Positions 1 to 11,195 of a stretch of 64,000 nt of DNA are shown in pieces. Both the position numbers and the translations under genes were made by a program. Every line of letters starts with the position of its first letter. Within the stretch, counting starts at the first letter, position 1. The stretch covers positions 3,658,150 to 3,722,149 of the forward strand of contig CM026403.1 in NCBI GenBank assembly GCA_014843695.1, written 5' to 3'. The notes beneath the pieces are model-generated. The model had not been told where the DNA came from. It did no database searches and saw only the letters and a list, made by a program, of their open reading frames with translations. Origin of the DNA: Archivesica marissinica (lineage: Eukaryota > Mollusca > Bivalvia > Venerida > Vesicomyidae).

Positions 1-224
1 TTAAAATGCACTTAAACTTTCAATATATTTTGTCTGACCGAAGGATTTTTTGTCCGACATATCGGGCGGTCCTACGGATTTCGTGAAGACTGCTTATATT
101 GTTGTTAATATATGTGTACTATAAACTTGTCCCTTTCGATATTACATGTATGCGAAGGTATGATGTTCAGCCAAATAATGGGAGAAAAGTATTATTTGTG
201 TACTTGCATATCTTTACTCAATAT

Positions 225-345
225 CGTGATAACGCAGTGGTAGCACATTCAGCGCATTGATAGCGCATTTGCATTGCCTCTTCTCCCGCCCTTGTGGCGA
301 TGGATTCCAGCAGGAATTAGGTCTAATTAATAAAATCAATTTGTA
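225..345 (+). mobile_element. SINE-B fragment
   Basis: A rearranged piece of the tRNA-derived SINE called SINE-B here. It has the tRNA-like A-box region (gataacgcagtggtagc) and then the internal tract 'attgcctcttctcccgccc..tggcgatggattcc..ggaat..aggtct', which matches the other copies in this window. The B box and 3' tail are missing. Confidence 0.65.
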
Positions 346-680
346 AAACTCAAAACTGTGACATTTTCCAAAAGAAAATGTTTAGTCTCGTAATAAAGTT
401 TATATAATATTAAAATCCATTTTATTTCTGTTATTAGTGACAAGACATATATTTTTTTTAATTATATTTACACAAAAGTGACATGCATTATTTCCAATCC
501 TCTTCACCTAGCAGACCACTATTACATGTACTGTAAGTTTGCTCAAATGGTAAATTAAACAACATAAATATATTTATAGCCCTTTCAACTCGGGTGACTG
601 AACGGAACCAGGGCCTTCATGTTCCTCTTGTGTCTATCTGTTGCATTATTAACACTTCCGAAATACTATTCATTTTTGCC

Positions 681-824
681 AGCAGGAAGTACCTCTGATG
701 GTCCTAGAAATGTAGTCAGGGCCGTCAGCGAAGTTTCCACTCAACAATTGTCAGCAGGAAGTACCTCTGATGGTCCTAGAAATGTAGTCGGGGCTGTCAG
801 CTAGGTTTCCACTCAACAATTGAC
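681..824. repeat. 72-bp tandem duplication, two copies
   Basis: The unit beginning agcaggaagtacctctgatg occurs at 681 and again at 753 with only a few differences. Because 72 is a multiple of three, a short reading frame runs through both copies, but it has no protein-like features and I do not treat it as a gene. Confidence 0.85.
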
Positions 825-964
825 TTCCATAGCAAACTTTATGCCTGTATCTGGAGAACAAAGCAAGATAGGCATATAGTTTCAATGGAACACCTATACA
901 ACCTCTAAAATAAACCGTATCTCATGACCTTGTGGCTTACCTTTTAGGGTCCTATCAAGGTCAT

Positions 965-1165
965 GCGAATATATATACCATGCTGAGTTCGAGTCCCACT
1001 GGAACCGTTGATTGTGCCTGTAAGCAAGGCATTTAAATTCCACGTTGCCTCTTCTCTCTCCCTCGTGGCGATGGATTATCAGGAATGAGGTCTCGAGAGT
1101 GATTTATATAAGTTGAAATAACTTGTTTCGCAATCGAGCTAAAATAAATTTGTATAGCCCTGTGT
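965..1165 (+). mobile_element. SINE-B, 3' two-thirds
   Basis: Begins within the tRNA-like head at a B-box-like sequence (gagttcgagtcccac). It continues through the family's body (ctctccctcgtggcgatgg, gaggtctcgagagtgatt) to the tail 'ataagttgaaataac..gtttcgcaatcgagctaaa'. Orientation is plus, the same as the host gene, and it lies in the first visible intron. Confidence 0.75.
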
Positions 1166-1252
1166 ATTCGAGCGTTTGTTCTTGTGTAAATTATGTAGTG
1201 CGATTGTATCTCTTGTTTTAATTGTTACATGTATTTAATTAACATCTTGTAG

Positions 1253-4200
1253 AAATGGTTGAGGCGATGAAAGATGTTGCCAAGCTGGAGATGGAATTAT
1301 CAGTAGAAGAGAGAAACTTACTGTCAGTAGCTTACAAGAACGTGATTGGAGCGCGGCGGGCTTCGTGGAGAATACTTAGCAGCGTGGAACAGAAGGCAGT
1401 GGAGAGGAAGGATACCAAAGAAAATTTGGATATAGTGCAAAAATACAGAGAAGCTGTAAGTCGCAATTTCAAATATTTTAAATTATTTTCTCTTGATGTT
1501 TGTGAACTGTTGAAAGACTCAAGAAGTGTACAGTTGCTGGTTCACCTGTTCAGTGCGTTTGGAGCAACTTCTCTGCATGGGTGAAGGAGTGGCAACCCAG
1601 ATTAATACCCCACCGGGTCTTATTTGGTTGCTATTTTTATTTGTAAATGGCGAGATTGTAGTTCGTTTTCTGGATTAAAAATTTATCCCTTGTGTTTTTT
1701 AACTTATTTGTCTTGATTTCAGACCAATATCTAAAAACGTTCAATTGTTACATTTCCCCCAGACTTTGTCTAAGATCTGCTTAGTCTACACAGTATTAGA
1801 ATCTATTAATATAGAATTAAAAGTATTGCATACCTGTCAAGACTGAAAGTATTTCTTAAAATGTAGCCTATGCCAGTCATTAAAATTAATGGAAAACAAC
1901 ACAGGATTACATTTGACAATGAAAGGCATGCTATTTATTATTGAAGGCAATCCAATGATCAATTAAAACTTCATGGTGTCACTTTATAAAAAATATATAA
2001 TGTATTTCAGTGGTGATTATTAGACCAATTCAATTTTTTTTAAGTTGTTCACTTTTGAAGCAGGCCTACCCAGGCACAATTTACGGTTTGGACACACATA
2101 ATTAAATTGCTCAGAAGATAACTCCCAAGCATTTGTATCATATTTATAACTTCCTGATTCTTTCAATTTGCCCTGAGGGGCATCAAAACCATCTGAATTT
2201 AATAAATCACCATACAGTCATGTGTACATGTAGAACCAATATTGATCATTAGATTGTTTAGCATAGCATTTCAACGATAGCCATCTTATCTTTGCGTTTT
2301 TAATACCCTGGTTTGTTACGATTATATGTAAATAGTCCGAGTCTAGTTATGATGACTGTCTATTTTTTATTTCGTATTAACAGTTTTTACACAGCATACA
2401 CAGTTCACGGTCACCAGTCGATTTCCAACAGTAGTAGCACGAACCTAGCTTAGCTGCTTTCTCTATGCCCAATTTGTTTCTCAACTTTCCGAAATTGAAG
2501 AAGACATGAGCTTGCTTGCGATGTTGCTGAACTCATTGCTGACTGCACCAGATCTCTCAACACACATCCACCACACAGTTCACTTTGTGTTATTAATAGC
2601 CAATTCATTCTGCAGTACTTTGGGAATAGGTAGAGTGCAGTACTTTGGGAATAGGCAGAGTGCAGTACTTTGGGAATAGGCAGAGTGCAGTACTTTGGGA
2701 ATAGGCAGAGTGCAGTACTTTGGGAATAGGTAGTGTCATGAGGTTCATTAGTTCCGGTACCGTTTTTGGCTTTGTGGTTTGGAGTAGCTCCAGTGCTTGG
2801 GGACATGTTCTGCCTCCGTAGGTAGGATGCAGTAGGTTGGCAAAACAGTTGTATTGTGTCGTTGAACCTCTTCTCAACATTCTTCCAGTATGGCTACTAC
2901 TTGACTCGTATTCTGTGCTGCTGGTATTATACATTGCTCTAGAAGATTCAGCCCGTGAGTGGAGCAGTCATAGACTGACAGTGTGGGATCTGCTTGTGTG
3001 TTTTACGTTTATTTATCGTCACTACTGGTTGCCCACATGAGCGACACCCCCTGAAGAGATTAGTCATTTTAGATTTTTGGAGGATAGTGCAATGATATAG
3101 ACAATGAGCCATTCCAGAGTCTCCTCTGGTTCTTTTACGTGCATGATGTAAAGCACCAACACAAGACCTTGGTTTAAAGTCGCATCTGGAAGACTGTTAA
3201 TTTTATTGGGGTCAGACGAGGGATCTGCTTGCTGTAGTTTTAGCAAGATATATGTATGAAGCCTTTTAGCACTTATTCATGTGTAATTAATTGACAGCAA
3301 ATTAAATGACTCTTAAACAAACACTGGAATCATACCTGATGCATGTACATGCTTGAGTAACACAGTGTAAAGATGAAGCCATGTATCTCTGTCTTTGTAT
3401 CGCTATGTTTTCAAGACAATGAATATTGAGTCGAGTGGTTACGTTCGCTGACTTGTATACCACTTTAAACCCATCATCACAGTTCACTGATGGTCACAGG
3501 TTCGATTGCCGCTCAGAGCTGTGTCTATTTATATGGAAAAAGTTGGCCTTTCTTACAGAGGTATGTGCAACATGTACTGGTTAACCGCTGGAGCCTGCCC
3601 ATGAAATGTGTTGTTAGGTAAACTGCCCAACGTCGATATAGCCCAAAATGGTGCTGATGCAGGCGTAAAAACAAACAACAATGAATATTGACACTTTTTG
3701 TGTTTTCTCCTACTAGCTAGTGGAATTGTTCACCCTGCATACACTTTATGATTGAAAGGGTCTAAACATATTTCTGTTGTCTCCAATTTCAGATTGAGGG
3801 AGAATTAAAAGAAATCAGTAAAGATGTGTTGGACATCCTTAGTAAACATTTAATTGCACAAGCAATTACTGGAGAATCCAAAGTGTTTTACTACAAAATG
3901 TAAGTAGCAAGTATAACCATGTTTATTTTGATTGAAGGCAGCAGTTGATGAGCAGGCTTGGCAAATTTGTGACTTCTATTAAGTGTTCTTTACCATTTCA
4001 AAGGTGATATATAATATGTACTGTCTACCTGGTGTCTTATAAAGTAATGGATATGGTTACTAGATGGAGGAATTGAACACAGTGATATAACTATGTGTTA
4101 GCCACATGTTTGCATAACGCTGTTTTCAAGTCTAACATAATGGTATGTATTCCAGAATGCTTTGTTCAAAAACACCTGTTCTGCTCTGAAATAACAGGAA

Positions 4201-7200
4201 GTTTGAAGTATCTAGCCGGTTACTACTTACTAGGGACTCGGTTACACTGGGCTGTTGTGTGTTTATACATGTATGTGTGTCAGACTAGTACGTCATCAAT
4301 TTATATGTGCCGATATGGCAATTGATATCTACACAAATACATGGGGCAAATATAAACAAATCATAAACATGAAATAGGTACATGTATATGCATTGTATTT
4401 GCAATAAAGATAGGCTCCTTAATCTTGTATTCCTGTTCAGAATTACAAAATTGCACTGTGTTCATGCACATGTCCTTGTTTGTATTCATGCACATGTCGT
4501 GGAACGGACTCGCATATTTAAACACATGGCTCCCATCTTCCCGTCTACATTCATTACATGGAGACTTTCCTGCCTTTATTGTTATTGGAAATGCCTCGCT
4601 ACGCAGTAGAACATACGACTGTCTTCAGAGCTCTAGATAAGTTTTGGTGTAAAGGGTAATGTACCCCTTGAATATTTTGGAAAATGGTAATGTACCCCTT
4701 CAATTATTTGCCAACGGGTATTTTACCAAACTTGACCCCTACAAACTTATCCTGAACATTTAAAGATGCTCAAATAAACTAATTAACTTTCAAACATTTT
4801 CTGTTTTGTACAAATCGAGCACTTTCGTTTGTGTTAACTTTACGCCAACTATACTGGCTTTTCCATATCCGCACCGTTTTGTCCGATAACTTAACACCCG
4901 TATGTTTTTTGCTTTTCTTTTCACATATATTGGCTACCGCAGGCTACGGATACAACTAGATCGTCAATTAACACCCTAGCAATGTCTGTGGAACGTCGTG
5001 ACTGTGTTGGACAGATAAATATTGTAACATACTACCTGTCACTTGCGACGGCGGCTTTCGAAAGCAACCACGCTTTGATCCAATGATACGAGAATGTGTG
5101 AATGGTGTTTTTGATTTAGCGGAACAATGTTCCGCTAATCGATTATAAGGTCACACGGGACTAAATCGTGCATTTTATTACACACATGTGCGTAAAATAT
5201 GTTTTGATTTTGAGACAACAATGGATTTGAATTACGTACCTTATCTAGAGCTCTGACTGTCTTCCTTATTTCAACTGTATAGTTTACAGATTGACACCTA
5301 GTGGGTTTAAACCTGTAGCTAGTTAGATGTGCCACTAGATGTAGAAGAGAAACTTTATATATTTAAAATGGTTCCATCAACTCCACATTTGATGTTTACA
5401 GGATATCTATATTATATTTAAAGCAAATTTTCATAGATATTGAAATGAATATGTCCGCTTTATATAAGAAATGCATGCAAATTAACGGTTTTACATTGTC
5501 GTCGAACCGTACTTGGTCCGTTTCGTACCGATTTCGTGCATAATAAAATTAAATGCAGATCAGCTTTCTTTTGTATAATCAACATTCCTATTGGTTTGTC
5601 AAGATTTATCTGCATGCAGGACCCAGAAGGCTCAGATGTTGAACTCAACTACTCCTGATCATTTGGTTGACCTTTGCAAAGTTCTGAGATACAATGTAGA
5701 ACTATACAAGTTACAAAGTAACATAAACTTAGTTGTATGGTCCTAATCCCAACTTGGCAAAGTAGTCGATGTTTTCTCTAATTCTGATATAAAAAAATTG
5801 GATGTTTACAGGATATTAATATTATATTTAATATGTCAAACGAATATCTTTGCAGGCAGGGCGATTACCACAGATACCTAGCAGAATTTGCAACGGGCAA
5901 GGACAGAAAAAAGGCTGCTGAGGATGCACTAGTAGCATACAAGAATGCCAGTGACAAGGCCATGACTGACCTGCCATCTACACACCCCATCAGACTAGGC
6001 CTCGCTCTCAATTTCTCCGTGTTCTATTATGAGATCTTGAACTCGCCAGACAGAGCCTGTCGGTTGGCAAAGCAGGCCTTTGATGAGGCAATAGCTGAAC
6101 TGGACAGCCTCAGTGAAGAGAGTTATAAAGATTCAACACTTATCATGCAACTATTGCGAGATAATTTAACTCTTTGGACCTCCGATCTGAATACTCAAGA
6201 CGGTAAGTGTTAATTAAAATTGACAGATCTTGTCAGTCAAGTTAAGAGGTTTTGTCTAGCCCCGGCTTGTATAGATACGATGCTGGTAGCGAGTCTTGTG
6301 GCCCGGCCTGTATAGATACGATGAGTCTTATGGAAATGCAAACACGTGATAAACTGAGCCATTTGTTTTTTCCCCAACGAATATGGAAGGCTTTTCTACT
6401 TGTATCATAGCTTTTTAGTTTGCGTTGTATGTCATAAACATTTGCTGTGCTGAACAATATGTGTGTAATAAACATAAAATAGCAGCGTTCGAACATGCTG
6501 TATTATATTTCCCCCTCACTTACACCGGTTCATGTTCCTTGATGTAATTGGTCATACCTTTTGTGAAGCCAAGTATCTGTAGTCAACATTTGCTTCAAAT
6601 GACATCTTTTGCACCACTGGATAAATCGGCATGAAACTTCGAAATAGTGATCGTTCTATATTGCTCAAATTCGATCACTGTGTCTTAAAACTACATGGAC
6701 AAAATTTCAAAAATATCATTTGTGAGGACAGTTTGTGTTGTCCATTATTATATGATAATCTCTAAAGTTTATAAGTAGAACTCCTTTAAAAATCTCGGAA
6801 ACCACAATGTCTAAAGATTTGATATTTTGCATACAGTCAAACATGTGTTAACTGTTGCCTCTATTTAGCTACGTCCGTGGTAAACACTTCCAGAACTATT
6901 GAAATGATGTTCGTTTTTGTGGTCTTCCTCCCATATTACATGATTCCCTCCTTCCTCCCCCATATTACATGATTCCCTCCTCCCCCATATTACATGATTC
7001 CCTCCCTCTCCCCCCCCCCATATTACATGATTCCCTCCCCCGTATTACATGATTCCCTCCCCCATATTACATGATTCCCTCTTGCTTCTCCTGTCCGGCA
7101 GTTTTATAAGCCAATGTTATAATAGGTTTTGCTAGTCCTGTCCGGCAGTTTTATAAGCCAATGTTATAATAGGTTTTGCTAGTCCTGTCCGGCAGTTTTA

Positions 7201-7333
7201 TAAGCCAATGTTATATAATAGGTTTTGCTAGTCCTGTCCGGCAGTTTTATAAGCCAATGTTATAATCGTGATTTCAGAAGACCAACAGAAACCGGAAGTA
7301 GAAGATATAGAACAAGAACAGGAGGCCTCATAG
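1253..7333 (+). CDS. YWHAE: 14-3-3 epsilon (exons 2-5; 5' exon outside the window)
   Basis: This is a phosphoserine/threonine-binding adaptor that works as a dimer in the cytosol, controlling the location and activity of many signalling clients. Coding exons read by splice sites and family alignment are 1253-1455, 3793-3899, 5856-6202 and 7278-7333 (TAG at 7331). Donors are gtaagt, gtaagt and gtaagt; acceptors are ttgtag, tttcag, tgcag and tttcag; the codons split across introns join cleanly. The ATG at 1255 is internal, matching the MVESM region of the family, not the start. Visible hallmarks are [20 protein letters not shown] (phosphate-binding Lys and Arg), [13 protein letters not shown] (Arg-Tyr of the binding pocket), [20 protein letters not shown] and [37 protein letters not shown] and [10 protein letters not shown] favour epsilon over zeta. 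The C-terminal tail is acidic ([12 protein letters not shown]), as usual. A Gln stands where Lys is common just after the exon 3/4 junction (KM-Q-GDYH). Exon numbering is inferred. Confidence 0.94.
2612..2736. repeat. 25-bp minisatellite, five copies
   Basis: Five head-to-tail copies of a 25-bp unit built around gcagtactttgggaataggc. They differ only at one C/T position and in the last copy. The array lies in an intron of the 14-3-3 gene. Confidence 0.95.
3007..3243 (-). mobile_element. SINE-A copy, minus strand
   Basis: Reverse complement of the family also present at 35990-36272 and 39527-39800. It shares the body (ccattccagagtctcctctg, aaagcaccaacacaagacc) and the end that reads on its own strand as 'gggcaaccagtagtgacgataaataaa'. 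The tRNA-like head is mostly lost here. Confidence 0.8.
3417..3691 (+). mobile_element. SINE-D with perfect 13-bp target duplication
   Basis: A tRNA-derived SINE at 3430-3678. The head has an A-box-like tcgagtggttacg and a B-box-like ggtcacaggttcgattgcc, about 65 bases apart. The body ends in 'gatatagcccaaaatggtgctgatgcaggcgtaaaa' and a short A-rich tail. The 13-base sequence caatgaatattga flanks it exactly (3417-3429 and 3679-3691), the mark of LINE-driven insertion. A second, oppositely oriented copy lies at 36294-36561. Confidence 0.87.
4626..5255. mobile_element. Non-autonomous hAT-type DNA transposon with perfect TSD
   Basis: The ends are perfect 16-bp inverted repeats, CAGAGCTCTAGATAAG at 4626-4641 and its complement at 5240-5255. 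Both are flanked by the identical 8-bp sequence actgtctt (4618-4625 and 5256-5263). An 8-bp target duplication and CA-G-starting termini are characteristic of hAT transposons. The 630-bp interior has no transposase reading frame, so it is non-autonomous. A near-perfect palindrome with 10-bp arms (tagcggaaca/tgttccgcta) lies at 5117-5137. It sits in the intron between 14-3-3 exons 3 and 4. Confidence 0.85.
5391..5830. repeat. Direct repeat pair before 14-3-3 exon 4
   Basis: A 30-base sequence starting gatgtttacaggatat occurs at 5391-5420 and again at 5801-5830, with about three differences. The second copy ends 25 bases before the exon acceptor, so it covers the probable branch-point region. 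The bases between the copies show nothing I recognise. Confidence 0.7.
6921..7083. repeat. 23-bp pyrimidine-rich minisatellite
   Basis: About six or seven irregular copies of 'cctcccccatattacatgattcc', varying in the length of the C run. It lies in the last 14-3-3 intron and is directly followed by a 47-bp array. Confidence 0.9.
7091..7265. repeat. 47-bp tandem repeat ending at a splice acceptor
   Basis: Three full copies and a fourth partial copy of a ~47-bp unit starting ctgtccggcagttttataag. The partial copy runs into the branch/acceptor region of the last 14-3-3 exon (acceptor AG at 7276-7277). One copy carries an extra 'ta'. Confidence 0.92.
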
Positions 7334-9330
7334 AAGCAGCAGGGAACCAACTTAGATCACCATCTATTAATAATTATTACATTTTATAAATCCACCATGA
7401 AATACAAACAAAGCAATGGACTGCACTGCGTTCGGAGATGTTAGTGTACGAGTTGAAAGATAACAACTTACTAATCTGGTACAATACCACTGTAGAAGAT
7501 GTAACTATTACTATATTGTATTGATTATACCAATTTATTCTGAAGATTGATGTGGGTGGGGAATGTGTAACTTAACATGTAGGGTTTGTGTTGTATGACT
7601 TGTGTTTTGTATGTGTATAATGTCTGCAGATAGTCATATTTATATATATTACATGTGTCGGGAGTCGTGAATGCCTGCTTAATAGAGGATTGCAAAGATC
7701 ATAGTGTCGACATTTATGTATATGTTACTACCCTTTTACTCTTTGATCTATATGGACCAGGAAGTACATTATTATTTCATATATTAAAATGATTTTTGGA
7801 TTAATTTTTTTGTACTGCAACTCTCTACATTAAATAATACGCTACATTAAATAATACGGATAATGAAAGTTATATTTGAAATTATATTTAATGTTTTGAA
7901 CCATAGTTAAATGGAAACTAGTTCATTCCATTATAATTTATTGTTACGTATTACAATTAAACATATATAATACCATATCCAAATGATTCACTTGATATAC
8001 ATAATTAGTCCTCATATATATATAAACATGATCTTTGACAAACCTGTATTTGGCAGTCAAGTGCATATGCACGGAATGGTTTTGTGTACATACACAGATA
8101 TCTCTTGCAGGTGTATTCAGTATTAGTTGTAGTTTTCACAAGGTAAATAAAAAAAATATTGCAGAGAATTTAACATTAAAGAATGCTGCAAAAATATGGG
8201 GAATATATAACTTATCTCTTACAATACACTACCACGTTGTTTTTTTAATCAAAAAAGCCATTTAATAACGGAGACCTTTTTGATGTAAAATAAATCTCGT
8301 ACAAATGAATGGAACATATGTATATATGTTTTTGATATTGTTTTGTGCTTTTTCTGTTTTTGTTTTTTTATATTTTTCATGTGATAAATTTTTATCTGTA
8401 TTAGTTAAGAAATGGACTAGTGCTGTATCACAAGATAATATTGGCAACACGTAGCAGTTTTTGTGGACAAATTTGAAGCGGTCTTTGAATAATTTTTTCA
8501 TGGTATTTCTATCAAAATAAATATCTTGTCTAGATTTAACTTATATAATAAATCATTTGCTAGAAACCTAGATGGTTTATTGGAGAGAGAAAATTGCAAT
8601 GAATATGTATATTTCCTCTTAAAATATAGAGCCAGCATTAATTTGAACAAATACAAAACAAATGCACAGTAGAAGTTATTAATATTATCACAAGTGTGTG
8701 TTTCCTGATGTATTGTTTTGTGGTTGACATTGCACTGATCACCAACTGACTTACTGTTTCCAGGAATAAATCGCGTACTTTGTAGTCTCTAATTTATTAA
8801 TTAAACAAAACCATGTTTTGGGCGTCAGTTCGCCCTGACATATGACTCGTGAATTTGCAAAATTCAGCCTTTATAAAGGCAAGGAATTGGTTGGAAAAGC
8901 AGTGGTTTTTCTTGAAGCAGTGATTAATTTTTCGAGTAGTAAATTCACATCCATAACGGAATTTGAAAATCGTGAAATACATGTACAATCTTCAGGGCTC
9001 ATTCTAGCTCGTTGTTAAGCACTCCTTCTATTCAAATGTTGTATTTGATATAGTCATGTTATGTGTTAACATTTATTAAATAATGCTATTTAAGGAATCA
9101 CATGTCTCCCAAACATTTGACATGCCCTGCTGTTATAATTTCTTCAAATGGGGATATTTATATAGAACGTCCTTGCGGGAGAGGGTGGGGAGCTGTTGTA
9201 TTTTGGTGAAAAGCAACATGTAGGAAAAATAGGAGCTTGGCGAGGGGATATTTTATGTACATGTTTATTACATCACGCGTTCATAGATTCCGAACAATTA
9301 TGAAAATGAGAGAAGAAGTCGGGGGGGAAG
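7334..9330. other. 14-3-3 3' UTR and intergenic DNA
   Basis: Sequence after the 14-3-3 stop codon is AT-rich with no supportable coding region. The first good poly(A) signal I see is AATAAA at 8146-8151, followed by others near 8289 and 8515, so the 3' UTR may be roughly 0.8 kb or more. Short reading frames at 8035-8501 and 8797-8988 have no recognisable content. Confidence 0.5.
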
Positions 9331-9333
9331 AGG

Positions 9334-9685
9334 TCTGTTGCAGCATTGACATGGATGGGTCTGTTGCAGCATGGACATGGATGGGTCTGTTGCAGCATGG
9401 ATATGGATGGGTCTGTTGCAGCATGAACATGGATGGTCTGTTGCAGCATTGACATGGATGGTCTGTTGCAGCATTGACATGGATGGGATGGGTCTCTTGC
9501 AGCATTGACATGGATGGGATGGGTCTCTTGCAGCATTGACATGGATGGGATGGGTCTGTTGCAGCATTGGCATGGATGGGTCTGTTGCAGCATGGACATG
9601 GATGGGTCTGTAGCAGCATGGACATGGATGGGATGGGTCTGTTGCAGCATGGACATGGATGGGTCTGTAGCAGCATGGACATGTT
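9334..9685. repeat. 27-bp (and 32-bp) minisatellite
   Basis: About a dozen copies of a unit built on gtctgttgcagcatggacat plus ggatggg; some copies carry an extra gggat and are 32 bp long. The array is open in several frames on both strands (for example Met-Leu-Gln-Gln-Thr-His-Pro repeats on the minus strand). These are by-products of the repeat and not genes. Confidence 0.93.
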
Positions 9686-9689
9686 CACA

Positions 9690-10660
9690 TGAACCAACTT
9701 ATAGCGTTAGGATTTAAAACATTGCAGTGTATGAATGAAAATGGTTAACATACAACTCGTGAATGTATGCAAAGGTAGTAATTTGTGGCTAGATACATCG
9801 TGACGTGTAATTGTATATTTAGTTTATACAGATTTATTTTAGATTCATTCATGGAGAGAAATGTCGCAGCAGATTTAAGCAAGACGCTTGTGGACACCAC
9901 CACTGCTTCTGTCTCTCGACCACCGGGTTAGAAGGCAGGTACCATATCCGTTGTGTATTAAGTTCAAGTTGTACACCAGTTTTGGTCAGCATATAAGCTT
10001 ATAGTACTGTGGCAGTGTTGAAAGTTTTATTTCCAAAGTGTTTAATGAAAGAATTTTGACAACAGCGTTTTCGTTGACGATGACATTGTACCATTGAACA
10101 AGGTAGTGATTTATTTGTGATTTCATATTGTCTTAGCTTTGCTCTACTATCTGTGTCTCATAATTTCAATCTCGTAGATGTACCTTCCTCCCAACATTAT
10201 TTGGCTTTTAACAAATAAACCTTGTACTATGTTATCCAATGTCTTCTTTAATTGTATTTATCCCCTTGTTAGGGAAGGCCACATCTTTTTAGTAATTGTG
10301 CAGAAAATGTATGTTCTGACAAGATACAAATGTATATTATCTCTATTACCTCATTCCTGTTGGAATTCATCGCCACGAGGGAGAGAAGAGGCAACCTGGA
10401 ATTTAAATGCCTTGTACAAGATGTTCACTATTGGCATATTTCCTCTTACAATTTACAGCCTGATAGCTGATTTACTGACGCACATTTCAATATTTATCAT
10501 CTATCCCATAGAGAGGAGATTAAAGGAATGCCATCCATAGATGATGTGTAAAACAGTGTTCAGCCATGTATGAACATGGTCACAAGTTCTGAACCACAAC
10601 AGAATTTTGAAATGACTGCACATATAGGAGGAAGTTCACCCATGCTTAGATATTATGTTC
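9690..10660. other. Intergenic, with a SINE-B scrap
   Basis: No gene is supported. A minus-strand SINE-B fragment lies at about 10366-10432 (tcatcgccacgagggagaga...gaatttaaatgccttg). A splice-acceptor-like tttattttag at 9834-9843 is followed by 26 open codons to TAG, but it matches no family I know. Confidence 0.5.
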
Positions 10661-10663
10661 ACA

Positions 10664-11166
10664 CTTAGTTGTGTGCCTACTGGCTACGTTCTAGTTGTGT
10701 GCATACTGGCTATGTTCTAGTTGTGTGCATACTGGCTATGTTCTAGTTGTGTGCCTACTGGCTACGTTCTAGTTATGTGCCTACTGGCTACGTTCTAGTT
10801 CTTTGCATACTGGCTATGTTCTAGTTGTGCATACTGGCTACGTTCTAGTTGTGTGGCTACGTTCTAGTTGTGTGCCTACTGGCTATGTTCTAGTTGTGTG
10901 CATACTGGCTACGTTCTAGTTGTGTGCATACTGGCTATGTTCTAGTTCTGTGCATACTGGCTACGTTCTAGTTGTGTGCATACTGGCTATGTTCTAGTTC
11001 TGTGCATACTGGCTATGTTCTAGTTCTGTGCATACTGGCTACGTTCTAGTTGTGTGCCTACTGGCTAAGTTCTAGTTATGTGCATACTGGCTATGTTCTA
11101 GTGGTGTGCATACTGGCTATGTTCTAGTTGTGTGCATACTGGCTACGTTCTAGTTATGTGCATACT
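10664..11166. repeat. 26-bp minisatellite, about 19 copies
   Basis: Tandem copies of a unit reading gttgtgtgcatactggctac plus gttcta, with g/t, c/t and c/a variants and a few shortened copies. The 19 bases ggctatgttctagttgtgt recur exactly in the right end of the miniature transposon at 37482-37634. Confidence 0.93.
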
Positions 11167-11195
11167 TGAATTTTGCTTCCCAATTGGGGGAACCC

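Larger units (their letters stand above)
1..1252. other. Non-coding, probably intron 1 of the 14-3-3 gene
   Basis: No coding exon is recognisable here. The conserved N-terminal exon of 14-3-3 proteins (ending around the residues ERYDE) was looked for and not found, so it must lie before the window. The stretch holds two SINE fragments and a 72-bp tandem duplication, listed separately. It ends in a splice acceptor, tgtag, at 1248-1252. Confidence 0.6.
1456..3792 (+). other. 14-3-3 intron with minisatellite and two SINEs
   Basis: A GT-AG intron of 2337 bp. It holds the 25-bp repeat at 2612-2736, a minus-strand SINE-A and a plus-strand SINE-D, listed separately. I see no coding exon in the rest. 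Confidence 0.85.

Noticed and set aside
1255..1584. A free-standing 109-residue protein starting at the ATG at 1255
   Set aside because: The ATG is an internal Met of 14-3-3; codons after 1455 are intron.
9273..9717. Overlapping frames on both strands encoding MLQQTHP-type repeats
   Set aside because: They arise from the 27-bp minisatellite; no start context, homology or non-repeat domain.
9834..9935. A small exon after tttattttag ending in TAG
   Set aside because: The 26-residue translation matches nothing I know, and no donor or partner exon could be paired with it.
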